The notes beneath the pieces were generated by a model. The model was not told the origin of the DNA. It saw only the letters and a list, made by a program, of their open reading frames with translations, and did no database searches. A DNA stretch of 64,000 nucleotides from Nostoc sp. 'Peltigera membranacea cyanobiont' 210A (GTDB taxonomy: Bacteria; Cyanobacteriota; Cyanobacteriia; Cyanobacteriales; Nostocaceae). Both the position numbers and the translations under genes were made by a program. Where the stretch lies: positions 252,232-316,231 of the forward strand of contig NZ_NOLJ01000006.1 in assembly GCF_002246015.1 (NCBI RefSeq), in the 5' to 3' direction. Of the stretch, positions 1 through 10,392 are shown piece by piece. Numbering within the stretch: position 1 is the stretch's first letter; the number at the start of each line of letters is the position of its first letter.

Positions 1-2649
1 AGCTTCATCTAGGCGTGAGAAGTTCCGCAAAGAGGTGACAATTTCGCAAATGCGCTCAGTACCAACCTGCATGGATTGGAATAATTTAGGTAAGTCCTCG
101 AACAAATACTCGATTTCAGCTTTATTGAAAAACTCTTTGATCTCTGGTGCAGCATCGGGATAATGATGCCAAAAAAGCTCCACATAGCGAAGCAATTCTT
201 GTGTGTATTGATGAGCGTGTTCCAAGTTGCCGTGGATGAAATTAATCGGGTTATTAATTTCATGGGCAACTCCCGCCACCAACTGCCCCAAGCTGGCCAT
301 TTTTTCAGCGTGGATAATTTGCATTTGGGCTTTACGCAGCTCATTTAGTGTCTGTGCGAGTTGATTGGCTTCTTCACGAGTTTGACCCAGCAAATTAGAT
401 TGTTGAAACAAGTTGGCTTGACGCAGCGCTACACTGAGTTGAGCCGCCACTTGGGTGACAAATTCCAATTCAGCTTCTTCCCAATGACGTGTATGGGTGC
501 ATTGGTGAATGCACAACAACCCCCACAGTTCATCACCTTCCATCAATGGCACAATAATCTGTGCTTTGACTTGGAATCGCTCAATCACATCCAGATGAGG
601 GACTTTGGAGCCAACGCTGTTGACATCAGATATTACTTGCACTTGCCCTTGGCGATATTGCGCTGCGTATTGATCGCCGAAGCAATAGTCTTGCACCTTC
701 ACAGCGAGGGCAGAATCGAACTTGGGCAACACATCTTCAGCAATAAATTCACCGCTGCAAAAACCGACATTCGGATCAAAACGGAAAATACCGACTCGAT
801 CTGTATTTAGCGATCGCCTTATTTCCTGTACTGTAGTCTTAAAGATCGTCTCCAAATCCAAGGATTCCCGAATTTTGACGACCAAATCAAATAAAATCCG
901 GCGCTGTTCAGCCGATTGTTGCAGTTCATCAGCGCGAGTTTGAATTTGAGTCACCATTTGAGAACTTTGCAGTGCTACTCCCAGTTGGCTAGCAACCTGT
1001 CCCAAAAATTCCACTTCCACACTATCCCACTGGCGCGGTGCAGAATGTTGATAGGCAGCCAGCAATCCCCACAGATCCCGTCCTACAAAAATTGGGGTTA
1101 ACGCATAAGCGCGAATCTTGAACTGCTCCAAAATATCGAGGTGACAGCGCGAGTGTCCGGCTTGGTAGATATCCTCTACAGCAAAATTTTCGTTGTTGCC
1201 GTAGCGTCCGCCTTTGGTTTCTTGGAGATGGGTATCTTCCCAAACGAGATTTTTGCCAAAGGGATTGATGCTGTCCCACTGTGCCTCAACCATGCCGAAA
1301 TTACTGACGAATTCGCCACTCCAGTCTTCATTGAAACGATAAACGCCAACCCGCTCAACTCGCAGCAGTTTACATACTTCTTGGCAAGTAGTTTTTAGGA
1401 TTAAATCAATATTGAGGGAGGAGCGAATTTTCCCGACTACTTCAGTTAATGCTCGTTGCCGAGCGATCGCATCTTGCAGGGCAGAAGCTTGTTGTTTCGA
1501 CTGAGCCAAATTCTCGGCTTGCTGAATCGCGACTCCTAATTGTGCCCCTACTTGTCCAAGGAACTCCACTTCGTAATTTGCCCATTGGCGCGGCCCGGAG
1601 TGTTGATATGCTGCTATCAATCCCCACAGTTTTGGGCCGATGAAGATGGGCGCTAAGGTATATGCCCGAATCTTGAATTGCTCCAGAATGTCGATGTGAC
1701 AACGTGAGTGTCCGGCTTGGTAGATGTCGTTGACAACAAAACTTTCGTTATTGCGGTAGCGTCCACCTTTTGTCTCTTGGAGGTGGGTATCTTCCCAAAC
1801 TAGATTTTTGCCAAAGGGATGAATTCTATCCCACTGCGCCTCTACCATCCCGAATTGGCTGACAAATTCGCCACTCCAATCTTCATTAAAGCGGTAAATT
1901 GCTGCCCGCTCTAGCTTCAGGAGTTTGCAGAGTTCCTGACAGGCAGTGTCTAGAATAATTTCGGGATTCACAGAGGAGCGAATATTTCCTACCACTTCCG
2001 TCAAAGCACGTTGCCGCGCGATCGCATCTTGCAGTTCTGCTGTGCGTTGTTTGGTTTGTTCTAAAATTTCTGCCTGCTGCATTGCCACACCGAGATGGCT
2101 GGCAGCTTGGGCGAAGAATTCAACTTCGTGAGGCCACCATTGCCGAGGAGCGGAGTGTTGATAGGCTGCCAGCATTCCCCACAATTTTGCACCAATAAAA
2201 ATCGGTGCGATCGCATACGCCCGAATCTGAAACTGTTCTAATACCTCAATATGACAACGAGCGTGCCCTGCATCGTAAATGTCAGCCACAGCAAACGGCT
2301 CATTTTTGCGATATCGCCCTCCCTGAGTTTCTTGCAAATGCGAATCTTGCCACACCAAGTCCTGTCCAAAGGCAGTTAATGCATCCCAAGGATGTTCTAC
2401 AAAGCCCAAACGATTAATAAAACTACCGCTCCAGTCAGTGTTGAAGCGGTAGATTGCAACTCGCTCAATCTTCAATTGGCGGCAAATATCTTGACAAGAA
2501 GTTGAACATAGAGATTCGATGTTTACAGATGCGCGAATCTTAGCCAGAATCCTCGCCAATATTTTTTGATATTGAACCGTTAGCTGTAGCTGTTTGTGAC
2601 ACTCTTGCAGGTCTAAGTGGTTCGACGTTTCATAACTGCTCGCTGTCAT
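1..2649 (-). CDS. Multi-GAF cyanobacteriochrome histidine kinase (3' end cut by window edge)
   Basis: This is a soluble photosensory histidine kinase, open for 883 codons from ATG at 2649 to the window edge. Three tandem GAF domains are spaced exactly 185 residues apart, with Cys-His at 132/133, 317/318 and 502/503. Each repeats the red/green cyanobacteriochrome signature: counting from the Trp of WxDTHLQE, Asp is at +2, Arg at +12, Cys-His at +32/+33 and Tyr at +63, the spacing of AnPixJ GAF2. A fourth, divergent GAF (about 570-735) has a DYCF motif at 654-657 but Pro684 where the bilin Cys should be. Linkers of the type QDAIARQRALTEVVG look like coiled coil. The phospho-acceptor H-box VAHEINNP has His796; the ATPase domain lies outside the window. 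The kinase output and bilin binding are inferred from motifs. No clear ribosome-binding site is seen before the ATG. Confidence 0.88.
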   Translation of the reverse strand, partial: MTASSYETSNHLDLQECHKQLQLTVQYQKILARILAKIRASVNIESLCSTSCQDICRQLKIERVAIYRFNTDWSGSFINRLGFVEHPWDALTAFGQDLVWQDSHLQETQGGRYRKNEPFAVADIYDAGHARCHIEVLEQFQIRAYAIAPIFIGAKLWGMLAAYQHSAPRQWWPHEVEFFAQAASHLGVAMQQAEILEQTKQRTAELQDAIARQRALTEVVGNIRSSVNPEIILDTACQELCKLLKLERAAIYRFNEDWSGEFVSQFGMVEAQWDRIHPFGKNLVWEDTHLQETKGGRYRNNESFVVNDIYQAGHSRCHIDILEQFKIRAYTLAPIFIGPKLWGLIAAYQHSGPRQWANYEVEFLGQVGAQLGVAIQQAENLAQSKQQASALQDAIARQRALTEVVGKIRSSLNIDLILKTTCQEVCKLLRVERVGVYRFNEDWSGEFVSNFGMVEAQWDSINPFGKNLVWEDTHLQETKGGRYGNNENFAVEDIYQAGHSRCHLDILEQFKIRAYALTPIFVGRDLWGLLAAYQHSAPRQWDSVEVEFLGQVASQLGVALQSSQMVTQIQTRADELQQSAEQRRILFDLVVKIRESLDLETIFKTTVQEIRRSLNTDRVGIFRFDPNVGFCSGEFIAEDVLPKFDSALAVKVQDYCFGDQYAAQYRQGQVQVISDVNSVGSKVPHLDVIERFQVKAQIIVPLMEGDELWGLLCIHQCTHTRHWEEAELEFVTQVAAQLSVALRQANLFQQSNLLGQTREEANQLAQTLNELRKAQMQIIHAEKMASLGQLVAGVAHEINNPINFIHGNLEHAHQYTQELLRYVELFWHHYPDAAPEIKEFFNKAEIEYLFEDLPKLFQSMQVGTERICEIVTSLRNFSRLDEA

Positions 2650-3292
2650 AAATTATAAATAAAATAGACTACCTACTTTCAGTATTCCCTTGTTTATTTG
2701 TAATTGCTCAACTAGTCTTAGTTAGTGGAGACTCTTGATTACTTGTAGTTTCCTGTGCAGTTTTTAGTTTCTGGATTTCCTTTCATAGCTTTACTATCAA
2801 GGCTTCTTTTGCCTTGTTCGATAGTTGTTTGAGGTCAGGTAGTTTTTCTATTTATTCAGGTAATCTCTATCTCGGCCTTTTGTTAAGAGTGTTGAGCAAT
2901 TACAAAATCAATTCATAATTAATTTTGGGTATAGAGCGGTATAACTTAAATTATGAAAAATAGAAAACTGGTAAGTATTTTTATTCAGAAACGCCGGGAT
3001 TTATCCGTAGTGTAAAAATTATATAAAGAACTCATATTTGATTGCGTCAAAAAGCTCAATATAATTCAAAGAGTCTTCTAGCTCTTACCTCTTACCTGCT
3101 AAATCAAGTGAGTTCTCCAAATCAAAATGGATTCCGATATTTCTCTCTTACTGCCAACAGAATTCAAAATATAGAGAGCCTACCTGCTACTAAAGGTGTA
3201 ATAAACACTAGTGGCGCACAGCTAGCTGTGCGCCACTACAAATCACCTATATTCCAACCTACAAAAGTTTCGGGTTATGAAATCCAGATTAC
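2650..3292. other. Intergenic region with one perfect palindrome
   Basis: About 640 bases between the divergent kinase promoter side and the end of rpmB. It is AT-rich. The only structured item I see is the 30-base palindrome at 3209-3238. A short open frame over 3042-3296 crosses that palindrome and shows no recognisable protein features. Confidence 0.6.
3209..3238. repeat. Perfect 30-base palindrome downstream of rpmB
   Basis: Two 15-base arms (starting TAGTGGCGCACAGCT) are perfect reverse complements with no spacer. It lies about 55 bases past the rpmB stop on the transcribed strand. It could end rpmB transcription, although no T-run follows. It could equally be a dispersed palindromic repeat. 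Confidence 0.7.
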
Positions 3293-3529
3293 TTAGTAAT
3301 GATTCAGGTTAATCCCAGCTTCTTTTGCCATTGCTTCTAACCCATTAATTTGTAGGGTTTTAATTGCTTTGGTAGACAACTTTAATCTCACCCAGCGATT
3401 TCCAGCTTCCCACCAAACACGCTTGTTTTGCAGATTAGCGTGCTGAAGGCGTTTAGTACGGCGGTGGGAGTGCGAAACAGCAAAAGCGTTATTTGCTTTT
3501 TTACCAGTTAGTTCACAGCGACGGGACAT
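3293..3529 (-). CDS. rpmB: 50S ribosomal protein L28
   Basis: A 78-residue basic protein of the large ribosomal subunit. It begins [12 protein letters not shown], the usual L28 opening, and continues with the conserved [18 protein letters not shown] segment. Its length is normal for bacterial L28. It sits downstream of htpG on the same strand, separated by a purine-rich low-complexity stretch, so it is probably transcribed independently. The four-cysteine zinc motif of some L28 proteins is absent, with a single Cys5, so this is the zinc-free form. There is little doubt about the identity. Confidence 0.97.
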   Translation of the reverse strand: MSRRCELTGKKANNAFAVSHSHRRTKRLQHANLQNKRVWWEAGNRWVRLKLSTKAIKTLQINGLEAMAKEAGINLNHY

Positions 3530-3589
3530 AGCAAGTATCTCCAGATTGTTATTTTAATACAGCCTTTCCATTTTAGGTCTTAGGCAGCA

Positions 3590-3770
3590 GAAGTGGGGAG
3601 ATGAGGGAGATGAGGGAGCAGGGGGAGCAGAGGAAGCAGGGGAAGCAGGGGGAGCAGGGGGAGCAGAGGAGAAGTAGCAGTAAGTCTTTCCCCTCTGCCC
3701 CTCTGCCCTTCTGCCCCTCTGCCTCTTTTCAATGCCCAATGCCCCATGCCCCATGCCCCACTCACCACTA
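3590..3770. repeat. Low-complexity purine/pyrimidine tract with short tandem repeats
   Basis: The tract has degenerate repeats of gagcaggg/gaagcaggg, then cctctgccc repeats, then ccatgcccc repeats. This type of short tandem repeat is common between genes of filamentous cyanobacteria. Open frames across it are compositional artefacts. Confidence 0.75.
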
Positions 3771-5753
3771 TTTACTCGCTTGTTCCGTCAGCTTGGTGAG
3801 TACCTCATTCGATCGCTCGACGAAGGATTTCATTCCCTCAGCGTCAAATCCTTTTTGAGACATCAGCGCTAAATCGTAAACGTGTTGACAAATCAAGTTG
3901 ACTAACTGATTTGTAGACGATTCACCGTCACCTTGAATGATACTACCTTGGTTCAGATTTGCCAGATTTTGAATCAGGGGATGAGCAGTATTCACCAGCA
4001 AAATGTGATCTTCGGGAAACTCTGCTGTTCCCTGCTGCATCATGGCGTTCATTTCTCGGAGGCGGCGGAGAATCTCTGGTAAGAGCACGATCGCAGGTGG
4101 TGTTCCTTGAGGATTGTCTGATTTCAAGGCTTCGGTACGGATGTTGAGTTTGGGTTTGTTGAGAGATTTCTCAAATAACTCTTTGATCGTCTCACTCCGA
4201 GTTTTGTTCGTCTTGGGATCGACAATTTCCTTATCTTTATCTTGTTCCAGCAGGGTATTGTCTAAATCTGAGTCTACCCGCGTAAACTTAACATCCTGAT
4301 ATTCGCGCTCTAGGAAGTTGATAAAGTGGGTGTCGATGAAGGAGTCCATAAACAGGACTTCCAAACCTTGATTTTTGTGCAGTTCTATGTATGTAGATTG
4401 GGTTGCTTCATCAGTGCTGTAGAAAACCCGGTTTTCGTTGCGTTCTTTGTTGCGTTCTAGATACTCTTTCAGCGTAGTATAGGGAGCGCTGGGTGCTGAG
4501 TCAGAACTGGGTGAAGGAGTCACATCTTGCCAAGCATCGCCGTCTGAAGACTGAACTTCAACCACAGGCGTTTCAGCCGCAACTTTTTCTGTCAACTTTG
4601 CGGTGGTGCGGAAGACGATGATATCTTCGATTTGTTTTTTGAATTTCTCATCGTTGAGAACGCCGAATTTTACAAAAGTACCAAGATCCTTCCAGGCGCT
4701 AATGTATTGTTCGCGATTATCGCGGAAAAGTTCTTTGAGGCGATCGCCTACTTTTTTGGCAATGTAGTCACCAATTCTCCGCACGGTGCGATCGCCTTGC
4801 AAGGCACTCCGCGATACGTTTAAGGGAATATCGGTACTATCAATCACACCCCGCATCGGCATCAGAAATTGCGGGATAATTTCTTCGCAGTTGTCGCTAA
4901 CAAAAACTTGATTGCAAAATAGCTTGATCTGCCCTTTTGTCACATCTACATCCGGTCGCATTTTCGGGAAATACAAAATCCCGTTGATGATAAAGGGATA
5001 GTCAGTATTTAGATGTACCCATAACAAAGGTTCTTCCTGAAAAGGATACAGATAGCGGTAAAACTCTAAATAATCTTCTTGAGTAAGATTACTCGGAGAG
5101 TCTCGCCACGGTGCTTTTTGCTTATTTATTACTTCGCCATCTAGTTTAATCGGGACTGGCAAAAAGTCGCAGTATGTCTTGACAAGATTCTTAATTCGTG
5201 CAGATTCGAGAAATTCCTCTTCTTCCCCTTGCAGGCTGAGAATAATAGTAGTACCGCGAGTTGTCCGGGAAGATTCTTCGAGAGTGAAAGCAGGAGAACC
5301 ATCACAAGACCAGTGAACCGCTTGCGCCCCTTCTTGGTAGGATAGGGTATCAATTTCTACCTTTTGCGCCACCATGAAGGAAGAATAGAAACCAAGACCG
5401 AAGTGACCGATTATCGGTTGGTCTGATTTGCCTTCATATTTATGAATAAATTCTTCAGCACTAGAGAAGGCAACCTGATTGATATATTTCTTAACTTCAT
5501 CTGCGGTCATCCCGATACCGTTATCGGAAATGGATAGAGTTTTCTTATCTTTGTCAATGGCAATTTCAATTTCTGGTTCGCCGATATCTCCAGCATAATC
5601 GCCGGCGCGGGATACCATTTTTAGCTTTTGGATGGCGTCTACAGCGTTGGATACCAGTTCCCGCAAGAAGATTTGATGATCTGAGTAAAGCGACTTCTTG
5701 ATGATCGGGAAAATATTCTCAGTATGAATACTGATAGTGCCTTGTTCTAGCAT
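3768..5753 (-). CDS. htpG: Molecular chaperone HtpG (Hsp90 family)
   Basis: A cytosolic ATP-dependent Hsp90-type chaperone of 661 residues, near the normal bacterial length. The N-terminal GHKL ATPase domain shows the expected motifs: FLRELVSNAVDA near residue 30, DNGIGMT near 85 and GHFGLGFYSSFMVA near 115. The middle domain contains the conserved segment PLNVSRSALQ. The C-terminal dimerisation domain ends near residue 660. The start MLEQGTISIHTEN matches the family. It runs alone on the minus strand, with rpmB downstream. In cyanobacteria the protein is known to help heat and cold tolerance and phycobilisome assembly. No regulatory element is obvious upstream. Confidence 0.97.
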   Translation of the reverse strand: MLEQGTISIHTENIFPIIKKSLYSDHQIFLRELVSNAVDAIQKLKMVSRAGDYAGDIGEPEIEIAIDKDKKTLSISDNGIGMTADEVKKYINQVAFSSAEEFIHKYEGKSDQPIIGHFGLGFYSSFMVAQKVEIDTLSYQEGAQAVHWSCDGSPAFTLEESSRTTRGTTIILSLQGEEEEFLESARIKNLVKTYCDFLPVPIKLDGEVINKQKAPWRDSPSNLTQEDYLEFYRYLYPFQEEPLLWVHLNTDYPFIINGILYFPKMRPDVDVTKGQIKLFCNQVFVSDNCEEIIPQFLMPMRGVIDSTDIPLNVSRSALQGDRTVRRIGDYIAKKVGDRLKELFRDNREQYISAWKDLGTFVKFGVLNDEKFKKQIEDIIVFRTTAKLTEKVAAETPVVEVQSSDGDAWQDVTPSPSSDSAPSAPYTTLKEYLERNKERNENRVFYSTDEATQSTYIELHKNQGLEVLFMDSFIDTHFINFLEREYQDVKFTRVDSDLDNTLLEQDKDKEIVDPKTNKTRSETIKELFEKSLNKPKLNIRTEALKSDNPQGTPPAIVLLPEILRRLREMNAMMQQGTAEFPEDHILLVNTAHPLIQNLANLNQGSIIQGDGESSTNQLVNLICQHVYDLALMSQKGFDAEGMKSFVERSNEVLTKLTEQASK

Positions 5754-5973
5754 AATTGGTAGTTTTCGATGTTAGTATCTGAAATGATGATAGTAGGTAA
5801 TACAACCTAGCCATCTGTTTTCCAGGATAAACCCGGAGAACACAGAAGGGCATGATACCAATTAGGATTTTAAAAGCATAGCTGCGCCTACGCACCTTTT
5901 TGAGCATTGTTTGCCGCCATTTTCTGATTCGGATTCCCCTACTTCCGACTCCCCACTCCCCACAGATTGCTGT

Positions 5974-6615
5974 TTAAGTATTACTAGAATTCTTTTCCAG
6001 CACCAAAAAATAATGGTATGGATAAGTAGGATCGATAAATTCTTGCTTAACTGTTAACCCAGCTTTGGCAACAGAGTTTAAAATCCGCGTTTTCGGATAT
6101 CCTTTTAAACCCATTTCCCAGCAATGTTCATCACAGACTGGCGTTGTACTCCAGAATTTGGGGACATTGAATAGTAAATGCCTTGGTCTGCCTGAGAAAG
6201 AGGTTTTGACCTGAAACGAGAGGTATTGAGTGCAATAGGGAATCGAAATCACCAAAAATTTCTTGGTTGCAATAGCAAGTTTTCTCAATGCTTCTTCTGA
6301 CTGTTCGTAGGGAAAGTGTTCCAGAACTTGAAACAGGACAATCGCATCAAATTTATCTTTTGGTAAGGAAAAATCTGTAGTCAAATCCAAAATTATTTCT
6401 GGCTTGAGGCTGGGGTCAACATCAGCAGTGGAGACGTTGTATCCATTATTCTTCAAGATGTCTGTTAATAGAGAATTAAAAATCCCAATTTCCAGAACGT
6501 TTTTTACCTGATTACCCAGCGAAAAAATTAGACGCAACTGGTGATGATAACTGATGAGGCGATTTTTGGATAAATATTCTGAATTTCTAATATCTAACGA
6601 ACTGATGAGTTGCAT
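5974..6615 (-). CDS. Class I SAM-dependent methyltransferase, substrate unknown
   Basis: A 213-residue protein with a Rossmann-type methyltransferase core. Motif I is VLEIGIFNSLLT near residue 40, followed by an acidic DVDP at the end of strand 2 and the FDAIVLFQVLEHFPYEQ segment of motif IV typical of Methyltransf_11/23 families. The glycine-rich loop is GIFNS rather than GxGxG, so the SAM loop is slightly divergent. The C-terminal half (PYHYFLVLEKN at the end) is short. It stands alone between metH and htpG, so context gives no substrate. Similar short proteins occur in sugar-decoration clusters, but I would not assign a function. Confidence 0.75.
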   Translation of the reverse strand: MQLISSLDIRNSEYLSKNRLISYHHQLRLIFSLGNQVKNVLEIGIFNSLLTDILKNNGYNVSTADVDPSLKPEIILDLTTDFSLPKDKFDAIVLFQVLEHFPYEQSEEALRKLAIATKKFLVISIPYCTQYLSFQVKTSFSGRPRHLLFNVPKFWSTTPVCDEHCWEMGLKGYPKTRILNSVAKAGLTVKQEFIDPTYPYHYFLVLEKNSSNT

Positions 6616-6708
6616 AAATAAGCCTACCTAAGCTGAGAGATTAACAAATTTGGTGGGTATACAACTACAGGATTCCCGGAACAATCATCAAAGTAACATC
6701 TGAACCTC

Positions 6709-6800
6709 ACTCCAAACCTCTCTCCTACAAGGAGAGAGGCTTTGAATCTTACTCCCCTTCTTCTCCTACGAGGAGAGGTTAGAGAGAGGTAGAGAACAGG
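6709..6800. repeat. Dispersed double-hairpin intergenic repeat, degenerate copy
   Basis: Two adjacent hairpins (cctctctcctac/ggagagagg type and cccttcttctcc/gaggagagg type) followed by gttaggggg. It resembles the better copies at 16175-16273 and 49474-49563. Confidence 0.55.
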
Positions 6801-6864
6801 TTAGGGGGATTTTCCAGGGCAAAATATCACTAACACCAAGCGTATTGGGTTAACGAGTAGGATT

Positions 6865-9800
6865 CTACGCGCTAAAGTATTTGGCTAACGGGTGATAGGT
6901 AATAATCGCAGTGGTAGACTGTTCTGGATAAAGTTGTTCGCTTTCATCCATATACAAGTTAATCCTGTCAGTCTGCAATAACTCCAGTTGCTTGTATTGA
7001 TCCTGAATATTCGGACAAGCTGGATACCCAAAACTATACCGCGAGCCACGATAGCGTTGTGCTAATATATCCCGAATATTGTCGGGTTCTTCAGCAGCAA
7101 AACCTAACTCTCGGCGAATTCTGGCGTGTGTCCATTCAGCTACAGCTTCCGCTACTTGTACCGCCATGCCGTGGAAATACAGATAATCGGTGTATTGATT
7201 GGCAGCAAACAGCTTTTGGGCGAATTCTGTTGCAATCTCTCCTACAGTCACGGCTTGCATTGGAAAGACATCAATGATTCCCGACTCCTTGGGTGCAAAG
7301 AAATCTGCTATGCACAGCCGTCTTAAAGACTTTTGTCTAGGAAACTCGAAAGTTGTAACCTGCTGTGATTGGTTCTCTGAGTCATATATATGTAGAGAAT
7401 TCCCCTCAGATTGACAAGGAAAATACCCATAAATCACTTGGGGATGCAACAGATTCTCTTCAATAATCCGGTGTTTCCAAGTTTCTAAAACTGGGTAGAC
7501 TTTCTCAGCTAAGAAAGCCTGATATTCTTCTTTAGATTGTTCCTTTGGTTTGCGGAATTGCCACTGTCCAGCAATTAAAGCTTGTAAATCCAAGTGCCAA
7601 AATATTTCCTCGATGGGAATATCACTAGGCTGCAATAATTTCGTTCCCCAGAAAGGCGGCGTTGGACGTTCAATATCTATCGCCACAGCTTCGGAACGTC
7701 TTGTATCTACTACTTTTGGTTCAGCAGATGTTTCTTCAGCAGTCGTAGCTTTTGGTTCTTTGTTACCATTCGTCGAAACTTCAGCCGTTTCGACTTCATT
7801 CAAAAATCCCTGCAAATCTTGCCAGTTATTAGTTGCCTTTGCTGGCATTAATTTATCCATGAAGTGCAAGTCAGAAAAGGCATCTTTGCCATAAACGACT
7901 TTACCTTTGTAGGTATTTTGGCAATCTTCATACACAAATTTGGGAGTCAGCGCCGCACCACCTAAAATTACAGGAACACTAATTCCCTTTTCGTTGAATA
8001 CCTCCAAATTCTCTTTCATGAAGGCGGTGGATTTCACCAGCAAACCACTCATGGCAATACAATCAGCTTTGTGCTGTTCGTAAGCGTTGATGATGTTTTC
8101 TACCGGCTGCTTAATTCCCAGGTTAATCACCTTATAGCCGTTGTTGGACAAGATGATATCTACCAAGTTTTTACCAATGTCGTGGACATCGCCTTTAACT
8201 GTGGCAATGATAAAGGTTCCCTTGGCGTTGTTACCTGATTCTGATTTTTCCATGAAGGGTTCGAGAAACGCTACCGCCGCTTTCATGGTTTCCGCAGATT
8301 GCAGAACGAAGGGTAACTGCATTTGTCCAGAACCGAATAGTTCCCCGACAACTTTCATGCCATCTAGCAGGAAGGTGTTGATAATTTCTAAGGGGGGATG
8401 TTCTTCTAAGGCTTTTTTGAGATGTTCTTCTAAGCCAATGCGTTCGCCGTCGATGATGTGGCGTTTGAGACGTTCTGGAATGGGGAGACTTTCATCTAAG
8501 GAGCGATCGCGTTTAGTTGTCACCCCAGCAAACGCTGTGGTAAGCTCTCCCAAGGGATCGTAAACGCAAACGTTACCCTCAAACTTCCGCTCGTCATAAA
8601 TCAACTGACGACAAATTTCTTGATGGCGGGCGTCAATCTTCGATAACGGTAAAATTTTGTTAGCGCTGACAATGGCTGCATCCATTCCCGCCGTTGTAGC
8701 TTCGTGCAAAAACACTGAGTTCAGCACCATCCGCGAGGCTGGATTCAAACCAAAGGAAATATTGGAAACACCCAAAATCACATGACATCCAGGCAATCCT
8801 TCACGAATGCGCCGGATAGATTCAATGGTAGCTTTACCATTTTCTCGGTCTTCTTCAATCCCGGTGGAAATGGGTAACGCTAGGGTATCAAAGAATATTT
8901 CTGTGGGTGGTATGCCATATTCTACAGCTTGGCGGTATGCGCGTTGTGCGATCGCAAACTTTTTGTCTGCTGTCCGCGCCATCCCATCTTCATCGATAGT
9001 ACCAATGATTACACCAGCACCGTACTTCTTCGCTAACTCCAACACCTTTAAAAAGCGCGGTTCACCATCTTCGTAGTTGGTGGAATTCAGCAAACACTTA
9101 CCGCCGGCAACCTTTAAACCCGCCTCCATCTTTTCCCATTCGGTGGAGTCAAGCATTAAAGGCAATGTGACATTATTTACAATGCGCGAAACTAATTCGT
9201 GCATATCCCGTACGCCGTCGCGTCCCACATAATCGACGTTGATATCAAGGATATGTGCGCCTTCTTTGACTTGCGCCCTCGCCATTGAAACCAGTCCATC
9301 CCAATCTTCCGCATTTAGCAAATCGCGGCACTTCTTGGAACCACTGGCGTTCAGACGTTCACCGACAATCAAGAAGGAATTATCTTGATCGTAAGGCTGA
9401 GTGGTGTAAATTGATGCTGCTGCTGGTTCTAAACTTGGTTGTCTAACTTTTGGCTTCAGGTCTTTAGCAAGTTCTGCCAATTGTTGAATGTGTTCTGGAC
9501 GCGTCCCACAGCAACCCCCGATCACTTGGACACCCAAATCTTCAACAAAATGCATCAATGACATCCGTAATTCCAACGGTGTCAGGCGGTAGTGCGCTTG
9601 ACCGCCAACGTTCTCAGGTAAACCCGCGTTGGGAATACAAGAAACGATGAAAGGTGAATGTTCTGCCAGATACTTGATATGTGGTTTCATCAAGTCTGGG
9701 CCGGTGGCACAGTTTAGACCGAGAATATCTATTGGGTAAGGTGCCAGAATTGTCAGCACCGCACTGATTTCGGAACCAACCAACATTGTGCCCATGCTTT

Positions 9801-10392
9801 CCATTGTCACAGACACCATCAACGGTCTGCGATCGCCCTTCTTAGCAAACACTTCTTCAATGGCATTCAGCGCTGCTTTAATTTGCAGCACATCTTGGCA
9901 AGTTTCCACCAGAAATAAATCGACACCACCATCCCACAGCGCCTCTGCTTGTTCAGCAAAAGTAGCTTTCATGGTGTCAAAGTCAATATGTCCCAAGGTA
10001 GGGAGTTTAGTTGTGGGGCCGATGGAACCTGCCACAAACCGGGGCTTTTCTGGTGTGGAAAATTCCGCAGCTACACGTTTCGCCAATTCTGCGGCTGTCT
10101 TGCTGAGGTAATACGCTTGGTCTGCCAAGTCATATTCTGCCAGCACCAGGGACGTACTGCCAAAGGTATCCGTTTCAATGACATCAGCACCAGCAGCGAG
10201 AAAGTCGCGGTGAACCTTAGCGACTGCTTCGGGTTTCGTGTGGACTAAGTATTCGTTACAACCTTCATACTGTGGGCCGCCGAAGTCTTCAGCAGTCAGG
10301 TTTTGGGTTTGTAAGTTGGTTCCCATCGCCCCGTCGAAAACGAGGACTGGGCTATCTGGACTACGCAGGCGTTCAAGGAAAGGATGAGTCAT
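6865..10392 (-). CDS. metH: Cobalamin-dependent methionine synthase
   Basis: Transfers a methyl group from 5-methyltetrahydrofolate through cobalamin to homocysteine. At 1175 residues it is full length, with all four modules in order. The N-terminal homocysteine domain (about 1-325) has zinc ligands in LNCATGP and [10 protein letters not shown] near residue 295. The pterin-binding domain (about 340-630) includes [12 protein letters not shown]. The cobalamin domain has [10 protein letters not shown] with the axial His near residue 738. The C-terminal SAM-dependent reactivation domain includes [14 protein letters not shown] low-complexity linker rich in T, E and P joins the last two modules. 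I found no cobalamin or SAH riboswitch consensus in the leader. Confidence 0.97.
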   Translation of the reverse strand: MTHPFLERLRSPDSPVLVFDGAMGTNLQTQNLTAEDFGGPQYEGCNEYLVHTKPEAVAKVHRDFLAAGADVIETDTFGSTSLVLAEYDLADQAYYLSKTAAELAKRVAAEFSTPEKPRFVAGSIGPTTKLPTLGHIDFDTMKATFAEQAEALWDGGVDLFLVETCQDVLQIKAALNAIEEVFAKKGDRRPLMVSVTMESMGTMLVGSEISAVLTILAPYPIDILGLNCATGPDLMKPHIKYLAEHSPFIVSCIPNAGLPENVGGQAHYRLTPLELRMSLMHFVEDLGVQVIGGCCGTRPEHIQQLAELAKDLKPKVRQPSLEPAAASIYTTQPYDQDNSFLIVGERLNASGSKKCRDLLNAEDWDGLVSMARAQVKEGAHILDINVDYVGRDGVRDMHELVSRIVNNVTLPLMLDSTEWEKMEAGLKVAGGKCLLNSTNYEDGEPRFLKVLELAKKYGAGVIIGTIDEDGMARTADKKFAIAQRAYRQAVEYGIPPTEIFFDTLALPISTGIEEDRENGKATIESIRRIREGLPGCHVILGVSNISFGLNPASRMVLNSVFLHEATTAGMDAAIVSANKILPLSKIDARHQEICRQLIYDERKFEGNVCVYDPLGELTTAFAGVTTKRDRSLDESLPIPERLKRHIIDGERIGLEEHLKKALEEHPPLEIINTFLLDGMKVVGELFGSGQMQLPFVLQSAETMKAAVAFLEPFMEKSESGNNAKGTFIIATVKGDVHDIGKNLVDIILSNNGYKVINLGIKQPVENIINAYEQHKADCIAMSGLLVKSTAFMKENLEVFNEKGISVPVILGGAALTPKFVYEDCQNTYKGKVVYGKDAFSDLHFMDKLMPAKATNNWQDLQGFLNEVETAEVSTNGNKEPKATTAEETSAEPKVVDTRRSEAVAIDIERPTPPFWGTKLLQPSDIPIEEIFWHLDLQALIAGQWQFRKPKEQSKEEYQAFLAEKVYPVLETWKHRIIEENLLHPQVIYGYFPCQSEGNSLHIYDSENQSQQVTTFEFPRQKSLRRLCIADFFAPKESGIIDVFPMQAVTVGEIATEFAQKLFAANQYTDYLYFHGMAVQVAEAVAEWTHARIRRELGFAAEEPDNIRDILAQRYRGSRYSFGYPACPNIQDQYKQLELLQTDRINLYMDESEQLYPEQSTTAIITYHPLAKYFSA

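Noticed and set aside
3042-3296. 84-residue plus-strand gene
   Set aside because: It crosses the palindrome at 3209-3238, lacks a ribosome-binding site and has no protein-like conservation pattern.
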